DNA of 64,000 nt, taken from assembly GCA_023014365.1 (NCBI GenBank), contig JAEBUN010000034.1, positions 186,001-250,000 of the forward strand. The letters run 5' to 3'. A program made the translations under genes and the position numbers. This document shows, piece after piece, positions 42,113-54,528 of this stretch; the first letter of the stretch is position 1; every line of letters starts with the position of its first letter. Below the pieces are notes generated by a model. The model had not been told where the DNA came from. It ran no database searches and saw only the letters and a program-made list of their open reading frames with translations. This stretch comes from Lepiota brunneoincarnata (Eukaryota; Basidiomycota; Agaricomycetes; Agaricales; Agaricaceae).

Positions 42113-44750
42113 TTCCAACTGTCATTTCTAGAGGAGTGCTTGCTGCTAAGATTAATCTATAAAAGGTCCCTGGCCTTTTCTGGACCTTCATACCTCCGTG
42201 CGTCTCCACTGCTCCCTACTAACTTTCCTTCCTTACATCCTTCCAAAGATCGATCCAAGGGAGATCCTCGAGCCCAAAATCGACTCAGCGACATGCACTC
42301 ATCATAGACATACCGACGACAAGCACTGCTGGTGCCAATACCCACAGTCACTCTTTCCCAACTGGACTCATCACCCAGCAGAAATCGAGTCGCATCACCA
42401 AAGCTTTGAGGAACTTACATGGCTGGATAATATATTCTCTCCTTGTGACCAATTCTGGGCATTTTCGAGCCCTTAAACCCATAGGGTGGTCGATTCAGGG
42501 AGTGCGATACGTTCTGGAGGGACTTTCGGACTGTGCAGGTGCGCGTTCCCCTTCCTTATCCATGATCCAACCTGGTTGACATCTCTTCAGGAGCGTGATT
42601 TTCATGTTCGCGCCCTCTTCATTGACAATATGGCCGGTCCCATCATGCAGATGCTTGGCACCAAGTACAACATTGAACCCTTCTTTTTCTCTTCTTCATT
42701 TGGATGGATACCCTCTCGATACCAAGAGAACCGAATTCCAGACGAAAGCGACCGTGCGCATCTATACATATCTGTCTGCGTACTGGATAACATAAAGCTT
42801 CTACAGATATCACAGTCACACTCACCTTCATCCGCTGCATGAACGACCCCGCAAACCATGTACTCAGCCCCACCTCAGATGATGACGCCGCATCCGATAC
42901 CACCGCCGATGAGCATGATACGCAATTTAGGCGTGAGCTCGTCATTGATACTAATGCACCTCTATATCTCCGTTCCAGTAAGACCTTCCCCTCTTCCCTC
43001 TTCCCTCTCTCACCCAGTCTAGACCAGAAAATCATCTTCTCAGACATCATATCCCTCCATCTGATTCGCGACCCCAAGGCCGGCAATACCATCATATCTT
43101 ATCATCCACCACGCGAGTTCCGCGCTACCTCCGCCAAACAGCTATACGATCGCTTCCAGCTCACCGGGAGTTCAGTCTACTGGTCCAAGATATTCTCACG
43201 CACAAAGGACCCAACGTTTGTGCTCTTGAGCCTTGCTATGGTATGCGCTGTATGCATGGGATCAGAGTTTTGAAGAGCTGTATGCACACATATGTCATCT
43301 CGTAGGTCTCGTTCTCGCAGTCGCTGAACACACGATGTTGAAAAAGCGTGTTGCAGGAGTCCGAGGTGTTGGACCATAATGATCTTGATTTCACACAAGA
43401 GCTACACGTCATCCGCGCTAATCCTCCTTCAATACGCTTCCCTCCTCGCAGATTTCCGCAAAACGGTCCGATTTGTGCTAAATACGCCCTTCCCGGGCCT
43501 CGACAACCCGGCATATTTCACTGAGGAACAAAAACGGGAAAGCGAAATATTGATGAAGAAAGAGTGTAAAACCCTGTTGAATGAAATAGAGAGATTGGAA
43601 ATGGGGCGCCGAATGCAGGATAAGCGACTGAAAAACGTTATGGATTTGGTGCGCCATGTCTTTTATCGGGATTCCATTACGACAAGAACCGACTCGTGTG
43701 TATTTATAGGGTTTTAGCACTGTGCACATTGAAGATAGTAAACAAATGCAAGACCTAACGCGGGCTGCAGTGCGAGATAGCGCAGGTGCGCTCTCACCCC
43801 GTCTTTCTCTCCCCCAACCCCCTCATGTGCCGTCCCAGCAATGAAGCAAATCGCTTATCTAACAATGTTTTTTCTCCCGGCCTCCTTCGTCGCCGTAAGT
43901 CTTCTTCCCCTCCTCCCTTGCTCAACATCCACAACCCAATCCACAGACTGTGTTCGGAATGAACGTAGTTGAAATCAATCCGACAGAATCCAGGCCAACC
44001 CTCGGCCATTACTTTGCCGCAGCCATACCATTGACGCTCTTAACCATCTGGATCATTGGCGCCCTTCACGCTCCTATCGAGGAAGCTCGACCCGCACGCA
44101 GCCGCGGTCGACACGCTTACGATCCTCCAGTTAGCCCGTCTCAGCCCCGCCACGACCACACCTCTGATCACGGTACCAATAGCCATGTCCGGGGTGCAGG
44201 CCCAGGAGCAGAGCTACGAAGAGCATATACTACCGAGGACGGCGACGTTGTCGGCTTCCGATCCCAACCATTTTCCTCTAATAATGATTATCATGACGAT
44301 TACATCGATGAAGACGTATACGAGATCGAGGGAGGACAACCTCGCCTCCAGCATTTCGGAGTCTGGAAACGGCTCGGGTGGCCTATCTCTCTTACACAGG
44401 CGTTCCTTGTAAAGAGGCGGGAGGCGAGGGACAAGAGGGACAAAACACGCAGACGGGCCCTCTCACCTTCGTCTTTTTCCACTGGGGCTCTCAGGAGGGG
44501 ACTCGGGAAAGGAGGGGCTGCGGAGACTCTAGCTGCGGACGACAATCCCAACTCCAGTAACAGTGTCACTCCCACCGCACCGCCTTCAGAACCAAAGAAG
44601 GGAAAAAGGAGGCTTCATCCCGAACGCGGCGCGAGTAGGGATCCCGCCGCTTTGGGCCATGGGAATGCGGGTGACGATATCGGGACAGCGGCTGCTGTTA
44701 TCACGACTGAGAGGTCTCAGGAAATTAGCTATGGTGGACCTCTGGGGTAA
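41915..44750 (+). CDS. CorA-like (GMN) membrane transporter family protein
   Basis: A multi-exon gene of the basidiomycete CorA/Mg2+-transporter-like family. Supported exons in order: FRECDTFWRDFRTVQ; ERDFHVRALFIDNMAGPIMQ with MLGTKYNIEPFFFSSSFGWI; after an intron, HITVTLTFIRC; DISLHLIRDPKAGNTIISYH and FQLTGSSVYWSKIF; WYALYAWDQSFEELYAHICH; ESEVLDHNDLDFTQELHVIR; LLQYASLLADFRKTVRF and a coiled-coil; MKQIAYLTMFFLPASFVA; TVFGMNV, the GMN selectivity motif of CorA channels. A second membrane helix and a long charged tail end at 44750. The frame slips by one base before WYALYAW and again before LLQYASL, with no fitting intron, so the gene may be damaged or misread. The start at 41915 is tentative. 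Confidence 0.7.
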
Positions 44751-45148
44751 TTAATATTTACTCACCAACTAGATCGCATTGCATTGGTTAAAAGCCTCAT
44801 ATGTGCATGTATATTAATGTACTCCGCCCTGTAATAATCACAAATTTACAGCATTGGGGCGACATGGAAGAAGATTGACCATACATTATTATGCTAGGTA
44901 CACTGATGATTGCAGATGCATGTTTTATATACACACAAGGGTCCCAGTAGATAAGATAAGTAGATCAAACAACTCTAAAGCCCAGACATATGCAGGGGAT
45001 GTAGAAGTCAAGGGGGCGGATAGTTGCTACAAACTAGTTAAATGGCTCATATACACAAAAAAGATGCGTGGGGTGGAATGTTCAGAGTCCAATAGTCACG
45101 ATGCAGTTTTAATTTTGATTACCATTTCTCCGGTCTAGAGCTTCAGAA
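44751..45148. other. Convergent intergenic region, no gene seen
   Basis: AT-rich spacer between the CorA-like gene (plus strand) and the OPT transporter (minus strand). No supported frame. Confidence 0.5.
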
Positions 45149-48100
45149 TCAAAATTCCTCAAGGGTTACAAGATGGCCCATCACGCACCCAAAAGTCCCA
45201 CTGGTAAGATTTCGAAGGGGACCGTAGTTCCAGTCACTGGTGTTTGTGTGCACCGTATTACCCCACCAGCTTTGTATCGAGTGGTTGCCTATCTGCCCTG
45301 CGAGCGGGTACTGCAGACTGCCGGCGACGCATGAGACAGTTCCGTACGCGAGAGACCAGATCGACGCACCAAAAGTATATCAACATAACACCCACCGCGG
45401 TTCCTGCATCTAAAGCCGCAGAGAGGACATCTACGCGCCCCGTTATTCAAATACCATCCCGAAATCTCAAACAACTCACAGTTATATTTTGCCCAATAAG
45501 AGAATCGCCGTCGCCTTATCACATATTGAAAAATAAAGCCTACGATGGCCCACGGAACGTAATTGACAGCCCCGGCAGGGGGTATCTGACCAACGCCGGA
45601 GAAAATTAAACTAGATAGGGATGTGAGGAATGGAACGTAGGTAGCTGAAATCAACTCACGGAAAACTAGGAGACAGATCGATCAGGAATATGAGCGATTG
45701 AAAAGCCGAGGCCACTTACTTGAGATATCTCAGAATAGTATTTGGGTACTTCCTTGTGATAAGCCACAGAATAATGGGGCAAGCAGCCCCAAGGAGGAAG
45801 AAAAAAGACAGTGCTTTTTATAGTCATTCAGTAAAATGAAGGCCACGCCATTCTAATCAGAGCGCACCACTATGCGACACGTCAGTACGGCGTACAAACG
45901 AAGAGAAAAAGAGCTCACTAATACGTCTGGGTCCTCGAGAACAATAATCGAGGGCCAATCACACCCCACTAGCATAAGTGTCAAGATCCAATCGCCTGTA
46001 TAACGAGAAATGGACGAACGATCACAGAGGCCGTGCCAAAAACATGTGTAGATGCGCATGTAAAGCTACAGAACATGAGGGGAAGGCAAAACTCAGAAAA
46101 AGCCCGATACATACTGATCCTTCTGTCCAGGAGTACAAAAGTTTCTGTCGGGGCTATCAACAACGAACTTGTTTCATCGCACTTATCGGCCGACTTACTC
46201 TATGTGCGTAAACATCCTGTCCAATTTTAATAAATTACTAGATGGACCCGGAATAGGGGAAAGCTCACCATGTCTGTACTCCTAGTTGCACCGTACCGGC
46301 GATGATGGTGGCGACAACCTGAACAAAAGTTAACGGCCAACTCCCAGCAGACTACCAAAATTAGTTACCTGGCACCAGAACATAGACCTCGGAGGAATCT
46401 ATGATACAGACAATGAGTTCTGCAGCTTTCGTTGCCGGATCCAACCAACCTTCATATAACTATAGACCACCACATTCATTCGTCAATGTGTCGGTGTAGC
46501 GTAGGAGGGGAACTCACTGTCCAAGTTTAAAATCTGCAGTGAATTGCATTGCTAGGAGAATAGTCAAGGTAGAGAACGATTGGAAGTCAAAAATCGCGTA
46601 CCTTGCGCCATCGTGATGTAGCCATAAGTCTAACATCGTATGAGTATCAGCAATCTCCTGTATCCGGAGCTCTTACTTTGAATCTAACGACACCTATTTG
46701 AGTAAAGAAATTTACAGGACCATCTCACGACTTACATCATCATAGCATTGGGCTTCCCTGTGATGGTCAGCGGTCAGACATCGCACCGAACAAGCTAAGC
46801 CGAGGACGACAAACCTGGTATCATGTACCCAACGATTAGCTCAGTGATGACACTGGGCCACTCCGTTAGCTCAGAGTTCAACTAACCGGGAACGATGAGA
46901 CGACCCACTTTAAGCCCACTTGGCGATTTGTGATGGCCTGGATCATTCCGATGGGTACCACATACACGAGCGCTTAGATGATCACCACCGCGTTATCACC
47001 CACGCGCCAGATGAGAAAGATGAAAAGGACCGGACTTACATATCACCAAAGCGAGGATAAGTGCCCAGATAGTCATCCCAGTAGGCCAAACAAGGATGCA
47101 GATACAAGCAAAGGAAAATGTTACAACTGATGTTATCAGCAATCCATCATTCAAATGGCATCAAAAGATGCTCACCAAAAATACACGCATAGTACCATTC
47201 GGGCACTGCCAATACTGGTAAACTAATTGAATCACATCACCACTAAGCCCAGGTCTTACCTTGTGGGTATCGTGACATGAGTTGGGCATGTATATCAGGC
47301 TGCTCACGCAAAGAGCGACTGAGTTGCAGCCGAATGGGTTTCCAAAAATGAATGATAGCTTGATTCGGGGTATATCAGCTCAACGAATTGCGAGAACTTG
47401 AACCGGGCACACCATGCGTGATCGTAGCTGGAAGGCGGAGGGTTAAATTTATGCAGACCGCGCTGATCAACTGCACGCACCAGTAATTGACAAGAAGGAA
47501 AGACCGTATGACATGACAAACGACGTTCTGGATCACCTTTACCAAAAAACTTCGAATCGGAGAATAGAGTGGAGGCGTACGAGAGGTATAAAGGACTGTA
47601 CGCTTTGTATGCATCTAAATCTATCTTTGTTCTGTCCCTGTTGAGGATTCGGGTGACATTGTAAACGGCTCCGGTATTGTCATAAGCGTTGGGCGACAAA
47701 ATACTAATGATCTTTTCAATGAAGAGTTAAAAACAAAACCCAAGAACTCACGGCATGTATTGACTATGCCAAACGTTTGAATACTATAAAGAAGTCAGTC
47801 ACACCCCGCACATGCTGTACATCACTACTTACATAAAGCACGGGTGTCAAAAACCCTAGAAAAGCACCAATTGGAATAGTTCTCTCGGTTAGATAAGGTT
47901 GACTTACAGAAGAAGAAGACAAAGCCAATCATCACGTTTGCTTCTGCCCACCCTATTGGAACCTCTATGAGCTAACCAAAATGAATGTAACAAATGGTAT
48001 CCACTTACAAGGTGTCGCAAGCCTAAAGATAGATTTAGATTACAAGAATATAGTCAGTGGGAAGGAGTACTCACGGACTGCCCGTGAAAGCTATCTGGTT

Positions 48101-49591
48101 CCAATCAAAAGTCAAGAGCGAGAAACCAAGACCGCTTTTGTACCTGAGACTAATTAGAAGAGGGTTCCAGGCACGGGAGAAGCGTGAATACCCAAAGATC
48201 TGGTTAACTTTCTAATATGGTACGTCAGGATTTGATATATGGTTTAGATAATCTTCTACGCACGACGTTGCCGGGGGCTATCCAACAGGCCTGTTCAAAT
48301 CCCGTCAACGCGGTTGGAGGGAGCGATGATGGGAACCCTTACCCAAGTGAAGAAACTAAAAACAATGAAATGAGACAAAGGACATGTTCAGTTTCCGAGC
48401 GACTCACCTCAGTGCCTCAAACAAATACCCCGGGACGATATCTATGGGTTTTCAACAAGAGGGAAGGAAATAGAGACTGAGAACAAGTCCTTACACCAAA
48501 CGATAGCAGCGACGAATGCATAAGCGAAAAAACGCTCCCTGGATATGCCGTCGTGTCGGCCGATGCCAGCATAGCTCTGAGAATGGAGGGTATTAAACAA
48601 CGCGCATGAGACCAATGTATTCGGCCAAACTGATATTGATGAGCATCCCATGAGTCCCTAGAACGGCTGACTCACTCATTGAGGGTGGTGCGACCAGGAA
48701 TCGTCGAGCAATCCCACCAATGGAAAATCCAATCAACTGTGTCGACATGACCAACATCCATTGGTATAAGGAACGACCATATTCGCTGATAGTAGACCCT
48801 TTGGACCGCCACGATGTCGGTCGCATAGGCAGTCTGGGCGCCAACACTAGCCATAATGGTGACGAGTACCTGTTATAGCAAGAGGCGTCAGTCTTTCGAT
48901 AGATTTCATTTCTTGTGAGACACCGTACGTGTTCTTTGATGGTGAAAGGCCCTGGGTTGAGTTGTGTCCCGAATATGGCTTTCTGAGGCACCAAGCGAAC
49001 CCATACCCTGCCTACCGGGAAAACGAGGAGCTGTGCTACCAACTGTGCCTCCGGTTAGAATAGTGTTAAAAACACGAGATGCGTGTGGACGCTTACGCCG
49101 CCGATGGCCACCGAGGGATATCGGAAGTAGAAAAACTGGTTCATGCCCGGTATCAAGATAGCCCAGCAGATTCCCAGCACCCAAGCCCGCAAGGTGGAGA
49201 CGGGCATCGAGGGGTCATCAAAGTTGGCAACTGCGGACCGCACCTCGGGGTAGGGTGAATCTTCCTCCTCTATCGCACAGGCATGAGAAAGCTGGACTGT
49301 TTATATGCACTAGCGTACTACCCACCAACCACCTCGGATTCCAGATCATAATTTGGGTCAAATGTCCCAAAGAAATCGCTACCGCGGTCGGAGAGGGTAT
49401 ATATATCGGATTGAGAGGGAGAGCCCACGCGATCACCTTTGGCAGTGGAGTGAGAAATGATAGGGACACTCAATGAGACAATGTGCACCTATTGATTTTG
49501 CCTCTGGATCCTTGTCGTCGCCCACCTCTCGGACCATGATGGTGGTCGGTTGATCGTCCCCCCCAGAAACGACAGAGACTAGTGCGATCAT
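45149..49591 (-). CDS. OPT-family oligopeptide transporter
   Basis: A gene with many small exons for a plasma-membrane oligopeptide transporter (proton-coupled uptake of small peptides; OPT family). N-terminus: MIALVSVVSGGDDQPTT (ATG 49591), FFGTFDPNYDLESE, EEDSPYPEVRSAV, then TLRAWVLGICWAILIPGMNQ and FFYFRYPSVAIGG. Further on: QLLVFPVGRVWVRLVP, TQLNPGPFTIKEH, SVGAQTAYATDIVAVQRVYY, WMLVMSTQLIGFSIGGIARR, IWPNTLVSCALFNTLHS, then FDNTGAVYNVTRIL-type sequence and DAYKAYSPLYLS. C-terminal part: IPPAGAVNYVPWAIVGFIFQ with YVIRRRRFSYWAKYN, and the end SWWGNTVHTNTSDWN, TGA at 45149. The frame upstream of 49591 stays open to about 49760, so an earlier start is possible. Not every exon junction was checked. 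Confidence 0.85.
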
Positions 49592-51658
49592 TTCATCACC
49601 ACTGTCGCCTGCAAAGGTGCTCGATGGGTAGATGCGCGAGGATCCCTCCGCAAAGTCTGTGCTCGTCTGGGATGATATTTTGCCAGTGGTTGGTGTTCCA
49701 CTCCGCGGAGAACCTGGAGAGAGAGCCGATATCCGGCCGTCCGGAAAGTGGTTGGATATTGGGCGCTATCGGTGCGGCCGACACAGCCGTGGGAGGGCTA
49801 AAGAGGGTGGAATAGGAGAGATAGCGTGTTGTAGATGGTACTGAGGACGGGTGTGGGGACGGAGGAATAGATAGGAGAGGGGAGGAGAGGATGTGCAGAT
49901 AGAGAGCCAGAAAGCTGGCGCATTGGCACCGAAGAGCACAGTTGTAAGTAAGCTGCCAGGCACCCATAGCTCGCTCTTACACGCCGGATCACGTGCTGAT
50001 CTCCTCTCTCCCCCTTCCGTCCCGCCCTCGCTCTCGATTCCTCTTCAATCGGGATTTACCCGAGCACACCCCATGTCTGGCCTGGTGCTGCCTCTGCCCT
50101 CCGCGCTGCACATGTCGGTCCAGCGATCTAGAAGCCTCCCAACCTCCTTTGTCCAACTCACAAACAGGTGATTCGCAGACAACGCCACATCCTAATTAGC
50201 CGAACCAGCATATTTTTGTAACCTGGGTCGGTGGGAGAATTCAACTCCAAGTGGGTCTGCCCCGTCCTTTGGGCGGTGTTTCCGTGCCTGTAAACTATCT
50301 ATTCCTGATCATTCTATATCTCCGAATATCAGATGCCAGTGGACTCAGTGTAGAAGCAACCTCCATATCAAGCGAGCTTCCGATCCCGATGGCTGTTTCA
50401 AGGCTCGCTCAATTTTTGAAGCCACCGCCACTCAATTTGCCAGTGTGGTAGCAAAGCATCTTGATCCTAGGTCACGCTTGGCATTACCCTTTGGGTCTGG
50501 TGCACTCGTCAAAAAACTTGGTATAGTTATATGTTCTTATCGTTCAACCCACAAAATGCTGGAATTCCACCCAGTCGACAGACGATATGATTTACATAAC
50601 AAATAAGCTACGACCCCTAAGGAACCAACACTTCCTTCACGAGTCCTCCGCTGAACCTTCGAAACAGAAATCAAGATCCGTGGTCCCATCTCACCGAGCC
50701 TCAGAACAACATCCGGCTCACGCTGAGCCAGTCCTGAATAGGCGACGATCCCCACGATACACACTCTCTCATACAAGTCTGCCCATAGCCGAGGCAGCCC
50801 TTCGGGCGGGAAAACTCCCCACGTTTCATTTTCTCTACCTTCCTCCGCCCAAATTCCAGGCACCCATGGGCGCATCCACATTACCCGTGGGTGGATCAGA
50901 GTAGGGACGTCACCCGTGGAGTTTAAGTGGTTCAACTCCGTCATTCAGTCCCAAGCTTAACAAGCAATACTCATCAGTTCTGACGCCATAACTACCCTTT
51001 GGTATCTGCCATTAACGAGCCATCATGCATCATCCCTGCAACTGATGCCACGCCAGCGAACGAAGTGTTGGAAGTCAGGATGCTCCCTAAAGTAACAGAC
51101 AAAAGACAACTGCCAAATTCTTCCGCCATCGGCGGTTGTTGGGTATGAGATGGTAGTCGTGAATGCGGTAGTGACACATGTGGAAAACACCGTCCCATCT
51201 CCAAACGTCCCAACCATCCAGAGCTGCAGATCAGCCCACTGGAGTTTCCCGCCCGGGCAGTCTGTTGAACATGTGATCCAGAACCTGATGGGATTGGTTT
51301 CCGAGTTCGCGCCCGTCGTTAAAGGCTATAAACCAGACCAAAAAACATAGGCGAAATGTACGGAGCAGAAAACTGAGCAGTCAATTTAGAGCTAGGTCGT
51401 GATACCCTACGAACCCGCCTTAAACCCATAAAGCAAGGTCTCCTCTGTTTTAACTAACCCACCCAAGTGCCCCGCGCATCCAGTGACCGCGGTTCCGACA
51501 ATCAGAGGCAAACGATTCCTATCCCGCTGGCAACCGAAGCACTTTTCTGCCGTACGGCAAAATGTAGAGCAGCTGCTTCTTCAAGGCCCCAGGTGAATAA
51601 CAGAGGCAACAGAGCCCGCCGAGCCAGACCCGAATATCGTCCGAGATCGTCGTGGCCT
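49592..51658. other. Intergenic, no confident gene
   Basis: The first part is the OPT promoter. One minus-strand stretch at about 51030-51340 stays open (FWITCSTDCPGGKLQW, VFSTCVTTAFTTTI, ISCRDDA) and could be an exon of a small cysteine-bearing protein, but I found no start. The 135-codon frame at 50537-50944 has no recognisable feature. Confidence 0.4.
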
Positions 51659-52264
51659 TCAGACCTCCTCCAAGTACCCTTGCACAATCAAATGCTCAAT
51701 ATCCGCCCTTCTCACCATGAACCTCTGTCCCTTCTTGAAATCAATCGTGCCAATCTCCGTCTGAATAACTCCACAGTCCTTGACTACCTTCACCAACACA
51801 TGCAGCTCCTTTGGTGGCACCGCGACACTCGCCATAATATCCAACTCGTTCGAAAACTCCCCACGAAAATCCATAGCTGACCCATGATAGCTCCTCAGGT
51901 AATCCACTTCATGCGGACTTAGTTTATTCCTCGTGTCAGGGTCGCTTAGTATGTGGGGAAGTGCCCCGCCAACAGCCCAGTACGCATCCCGCAGACGATC
52001 AAGACGATGGGAGTGGTATGCGAGCAGACAGCGTTTATTCCGAAGGATGGCAGTCTGGATGATGATGAGTGCAGGTGGTGGCGCTTCGTTTTCCTGGGTT
52101 TTGGCGATCTGTGCGAGGAGCGCTTTCTCTAGATCGCGTTGTTCGCGGATGATGGAGCGTACGAGGGTGTCGTTGTACTTCAGGAGGGTGTCTGTTTGTG
52201 TGGATCTGCGTGATTCAAGGAGGAGCTGAGTGGCCAACTCTCCGTATTGGCGCACGTCGGACAT
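51659..52264 (-). CDS. PSF1: GINS complex subunit Psf1
   Basis: An intronless gene for a 201-residue protein, the usual length of Psf1. Psf1 is one of four GINS subunits; with Cdc45 and Mcm2-7 it forms the replicative CMG helicase. Family features: an N-terminal YGELATQLLLESRRS, YNDTLVRSIIREQRDLE, LRNKRCLLAYHSHRLDRLRD (the most conserved block), LSPHEVDYLRSYHGSAMDF, and the small C-terminal B domain with LHVLVKVVKDCGVIQTEIGT and KGQRFMVRRADIEHLI, ending GYLEEV. I take the ATG at 52264 (MSDVRQYGEL) rather than an upstream non-ATG extension. Confidence 0.92.
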   Translation of the reverse strand: MSDVRQYGELATQLLLESRRSTQTDTLLKYNDTLVRSIIREQRDLEKALLAQIAKTQENEAPPPALIIIQTAILRNKRCLLAYHSHRLDRLRDAYWAVGGALPHILSDPDTRNKLSPHEVDYLRSYHGSAMDFRGEFSNELDIMASVAVPPKELHVLVKVVKDCGVIQTEIGTIDFKKGQRFMVRRADIEHLIVQGYLEEV

Positions 52265-52543
52265 GAATGAGTGTTGCAATGTTGGATGCTGATACTGATT
52301 CCAAGAGGTACGCGATCACGCGATCACGTTTGTTTGTTCAGCATAACACGAATCATGGGACTCCGGGTTTATTAACTACATAAAAGATGAATGGTAAGTA
52401 AAAGACTAGCTATTGAAAAAGAAAAGAGAAAATGATAGGAATAATGTAGCTACAACAAAAAGGTGAATGGTAATCGAAATACCGGGGCCGAACCAGGGCC
52501 CACGCGATAAGTTCCAAAAGGCGGAACTGGAACCAAGAACAAG

Positions 52544-53137
52544 CTAGCTACCAAGAGGGAAGTCGACGACACGAGTCTCCAGCGGTCCCTCCTTATTATA
52601 AACCCTTTGTGCCAAATTAAGTATTTTCTCCTTGAAGACCTCCATCTTCGGCTGGCTGGTATACTGCCAGTCATCGGTAACGCTGTCATCAAGATAATCC
52701 AAGATTTCGAGGGTCTCGAATACGTTGTACACCCATTCCCATTCTTGCCATCCATCGTCGATCGCATCGCCGATAAAGGTCTCACTGAGATTCTGGATTT
52801 GCTCGACGAGGTCGTCATAAGACTTGGTCTCTCTGACGGGGAATCGAATGAAAGCACGGATGCGCTCCACAGGGTCCTCGAGGTGCTGATTATCCGAAGC
52901 AACGATCGAATTTTCCTCGGCATGGATACCAAAACTATCGTGTCCGCCTTGTGGGGCCGTTGGTGATCGGGAAGGGATCAACCGCCAGCTGAGCTGGTGA
53001 GGTGGCCATTCGACCGCGTTGTCGGCATCTTCCCTGGCGACATCGGACAGATAGTTGTAGAGGGCGAGATAGATAAAGGAGGGCATCTGGACAGAACCAG
53101 CATTCCCGGCAACATCGAGAACCGTGGTGGCCACCAT
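52544..53137 (-). CDS. Hypothetical acidic protein
   Basis: An uninterrupted reading frame of 197 codons from ATG 53137. The start MVATTVLDVAGNAGSVQMPS is followed by FIYLALYNYLSDVAREDADN, a polar middle, and an acidic helical half (ERIRAFIRFPVRETKSYDDL, DDGWQEWEWVYNVFETLEIL, MEVFKEKILNLAQRVYNK). No signal peptide, membrane segment or known domain is recognisable. Coding is supported by its length and amino-acid composition. The frames upstream (53.2-53.5 kb) might add 5' exons but show nothing convincing. Function unknown. Confidence 0.55.
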   Translation of the reverse strand: MVATTVLDVAGNAGSVQMPSFIYLALYNYLSDVAREDADNAVEWPPHQLSWRLIPSRSPTAPQGGHDSFGIHAEENSIVASDNQHLEDPVERIRAFIRFPVRETKSYDDLVEQIQNLSETFIGDAIDDGWQEWEWVYNVFETLEILDYLDDSVTDDWQYTSQPKMEVFKEKILNLAQRVYNKEGPLETRVVDFPLGS

Positions 53138-54528
53138 TGTACGGGATCCAAGAAACCGGTCCTTGCTTGAGGGAGCTGATCAAGACGTTCGTTAATGAAG
53201 ATGGCCAGAGTGGACGAGGGAAAAGGCCAAGCACGTACTGTTGCCTGGGAATACAGGATCAGAGGCTATAATAGGGGATGGTTGTATGATTCGGGTAAGA
53301 TATCCCTGACCTTTTGTAGACAGGAGCATGAGGACAGCACGAGCAAGATTATGTCGATTTGTCCTCGGAAAAAGTGCATCGCATACATAGCCCATTCGGA
53401 GTGGAACCCACCCCTGGTTCTTCACATTTGCGGGCACAGGGGAGTTGAGTCTCACTCACTGCCACACTGGCGCCCTGCAGGCCTTGTGTTGTGAGGCTGA
53501 GGCGAGTTATCGGTAATCAGAGCCGAGAAACACAATCGATAAGAGAAAACTTTCAGGCAGGATGCCATTCGTGGGTACTGCATTCTCTGAAGCGGCCATT
53601 GCTATCAGCCTCATGCATGTAGCGAGCATGACACTTGCCCAAAGCCAAGGCGCGCAAATGAAGCACGTTGGAGATGGGACCTCAATGCGGAGTAGAAAAT
53701 CTAAAGGGGTGGATTTGTGAAGTTATGGCATGGTACGGAACTCGGGTATGGACTAGCAATTTGCAAAAACTTCCGGGAATGAGGCTGCCGATTTTTTCCA
53801 CGGATATAGCCCATCTGTTTGTGGGAACCGAGGACTCCCCTTGGCTTCCTCTTCTGCCAATATAAATTTGTCTGCTCCCAGGTACCATGATAGGCGTTCA
53901 GAGTGAGCCTGCCTACGTCATTCAATATTTGAATCTTTCGCTACGGCCTGGATGATCGGTTTACGAACATGCTACAGACACGTGTCGGGCCACACCCACG
54001 CATATTTGCGGACACCTTGCTGTTGAAAAGATCGCATTCATGTTTTGTGGCCCAGTGATAGACTTTTGTGGATTGATGTACCCCGCATTCATCCCCACCG
54101 GAATGTTCCTCAGACGGATCTAAGTCAAAATGTTGGTCCATGCGTGATGTGCGCTATCCTCACGTTTCCTATGGCTCGTTTGTTGATCAAGGACAGTCCA
54201 TGACGAAATGGAAGAGGTCCAGCGAGTAAAAAAAAAATGCATCGGACAACCCTATCCCATATCGCTGATGAACTTCGGCCACGCAGGCAAAAGTTCCCTT
54301 CTACCCGGATGACAGTTCTTCACAAGACACCGAGGAAGGCGGAGGAATTTGATGTTGATTATCTTTTTTTTTTTCTCGTTCGATGTAGCACGAAAACATG
54401 CTTCAGCTCGTGTGTCCGAGATGCCCAGGATCCTGCTCCGCATCAAGTGGTGACCAAAACAGGAACTCGCTATGGGGCGCTAGTTTAATCGATTTTTGAT
54501 TTTTGATCTCCACCCGTCACACTCCAGA
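53138..54528. other. Divergent intergenic region, no gene seen
   Basis: Separates the hypothetical gene (minus strand) from ULA1 (plus strand). Only short frames, overlapping on both strands. Confidence 0.45.

Noticed and set aside
50537..50944. 135-codon minus-strand frame
   Set aside because: Composition unremarkable, no signal peptide or domain, and an equally long frame on the opposite strand.
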